Shown: piece after piece, positions 63,943 through 64,000 of the stretch
Layout: each line of letters begins with the position of its first letter
How positions within the stretch are numbered: position 1 is the first letter of the stretch
NCBI RefSeq assembly: GCF_014205835.1
Contig: NZ_JACHCQ010000016.1
Location: 62,001-126,000, forward strand
DNA: 64,000 nucleotides
Direction: 5' to 3'
DNA from: Pedobacter sp. AK013
Lineage (GTDB): Bacteria; Bacteroidota; Bacteroidia; Sphingobacteriales; Sphingobacteriaceae
Program-made: the position numbers and the translations under genes
The notes under the pieces: model-generated
The model's input: the letters and a program-made list of their open reading frames with translations, nothing else
Database searches by the model: none
What the model was told of the DNA's origin: nothing

Positions 63943-64000
63943 ATGGCAAAATCTAAAAACGGTACCAGCAAAAATAACTTTTTTGAGCGGTTTGCAAATG
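63943..64000 (+). CDS. 5' end of a gene, possibly low-affinity iron permease-type protein (3'-truncated)
   Basis: The ATG at 63943 opens a frame that runs off the window (MAKSKNGTSKNNFFERFAN). The FFERFAN start resembles the beginning of the low-affinity iron permease family, in which such a segment precedes the first membrane span. With only 19 residues the family is a guess; the terminator just upstream and the position of the ATG support a real start. Confidence 0.45.
   Translation, partial: MAKSKNGTSKNNFFERFAN

Noticed and set aside
1..64000. Transposase, integrase, phage, restriction or toxin-antitoxin genes
   Set aside because: None of the real coding regions shows motifs of these families; the Uma2-like protein is the only nuclease-like candidate with possible defence links and its neighbours do not support that.

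Overview
The window looks like a chromosomal piece of a Bacteroidota bacterium of the family Sphingobacteriaceae, most probably Pedobacter or a close relative. The evidence is the SusC/SusD pair with many outer-surface lipoproteins, a PorV-type outer-membrane protein, Bacteroidota-style proteins (long NusB, DUF3276, DUF1573, DUF5362, DUF5522), promoter-like TAnnTTTG boxes and the general absence of Shine-Dalgarno sequences. Genus assignment is inference.

Layout. (1) 1-14273: a polysaccharide-utilisation locus on the + strand: SusC (5' end cut off by the window), SusD, four accessory lipoproteins (fasciclin-like, TIG/delta-60-repeat, degenerate phosphatase+LamG, DUF1735-type), then GH43 and GH95 glycosidases. 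(2) 15348-22991: a minus-strand operon that resembles a cellulose-type synthase without being a standard one: a histidine-kinase-like membrane protein with degenerate catalytic motifs, a BcsB-like periplasmic protein, a small outer-membrane barrel, a GT2 synthase carrying an N-terminal MshEN (GspE-N) domain instead of PilZ, and a multi-spanning GT-C-like protein. A GH5 glycanase diverges from it with only 17 bp between start codons. (3) 24327-34086: tRNA-Arg and a second carbohydrate cluster (GH29, alginate-lyase-like PL, GH5 with ricin-type lectin, GH35, PorV) with no SusCD of its own. Together regions 1 and 3 suggest attack on a fucosylated plant or algal glycan, with fucose removed by GH95/GH29 and galactose by GH35; the exact substrate is not decided by the sequence.

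(4) 34537-53977: mostly housekeeping: MgtE, HAD hydrolase, tRNA-Cys, YchF, DUF3276 protein, ABC exporter, leucine-type dehydrogenase, the nusB-DUF1573-yajC-YbbR-coaE run, an MBL nuclease, Uma2 nuclease, a methyltransferase-PAP2-ZIP operon, GlmM and a cysteine desulfurase. (5) 53978-56556: a gene-poor stretch with two small 67-aa paralogous proteins of unknown function, repeats and an MBL-fold hydrolase. (6) 56557-64000: cytochrome bd oxidase, M28 peptidase, YciI-like protein, AccD, class II aldolase and the first codons of a further gene.

No transposase, integrase, CRISPR array or rRNA was found. Intergenic DNA holds two families of dispersed structured repeats (three copies each, one of them decayed), a 7-bp tandem repeat and several hairpins. 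The best candidates for something undescribed are the synthase operon, the paired 67-aa proteins, and an intrinsic terminator placed directly in front of tRNA-Cys.
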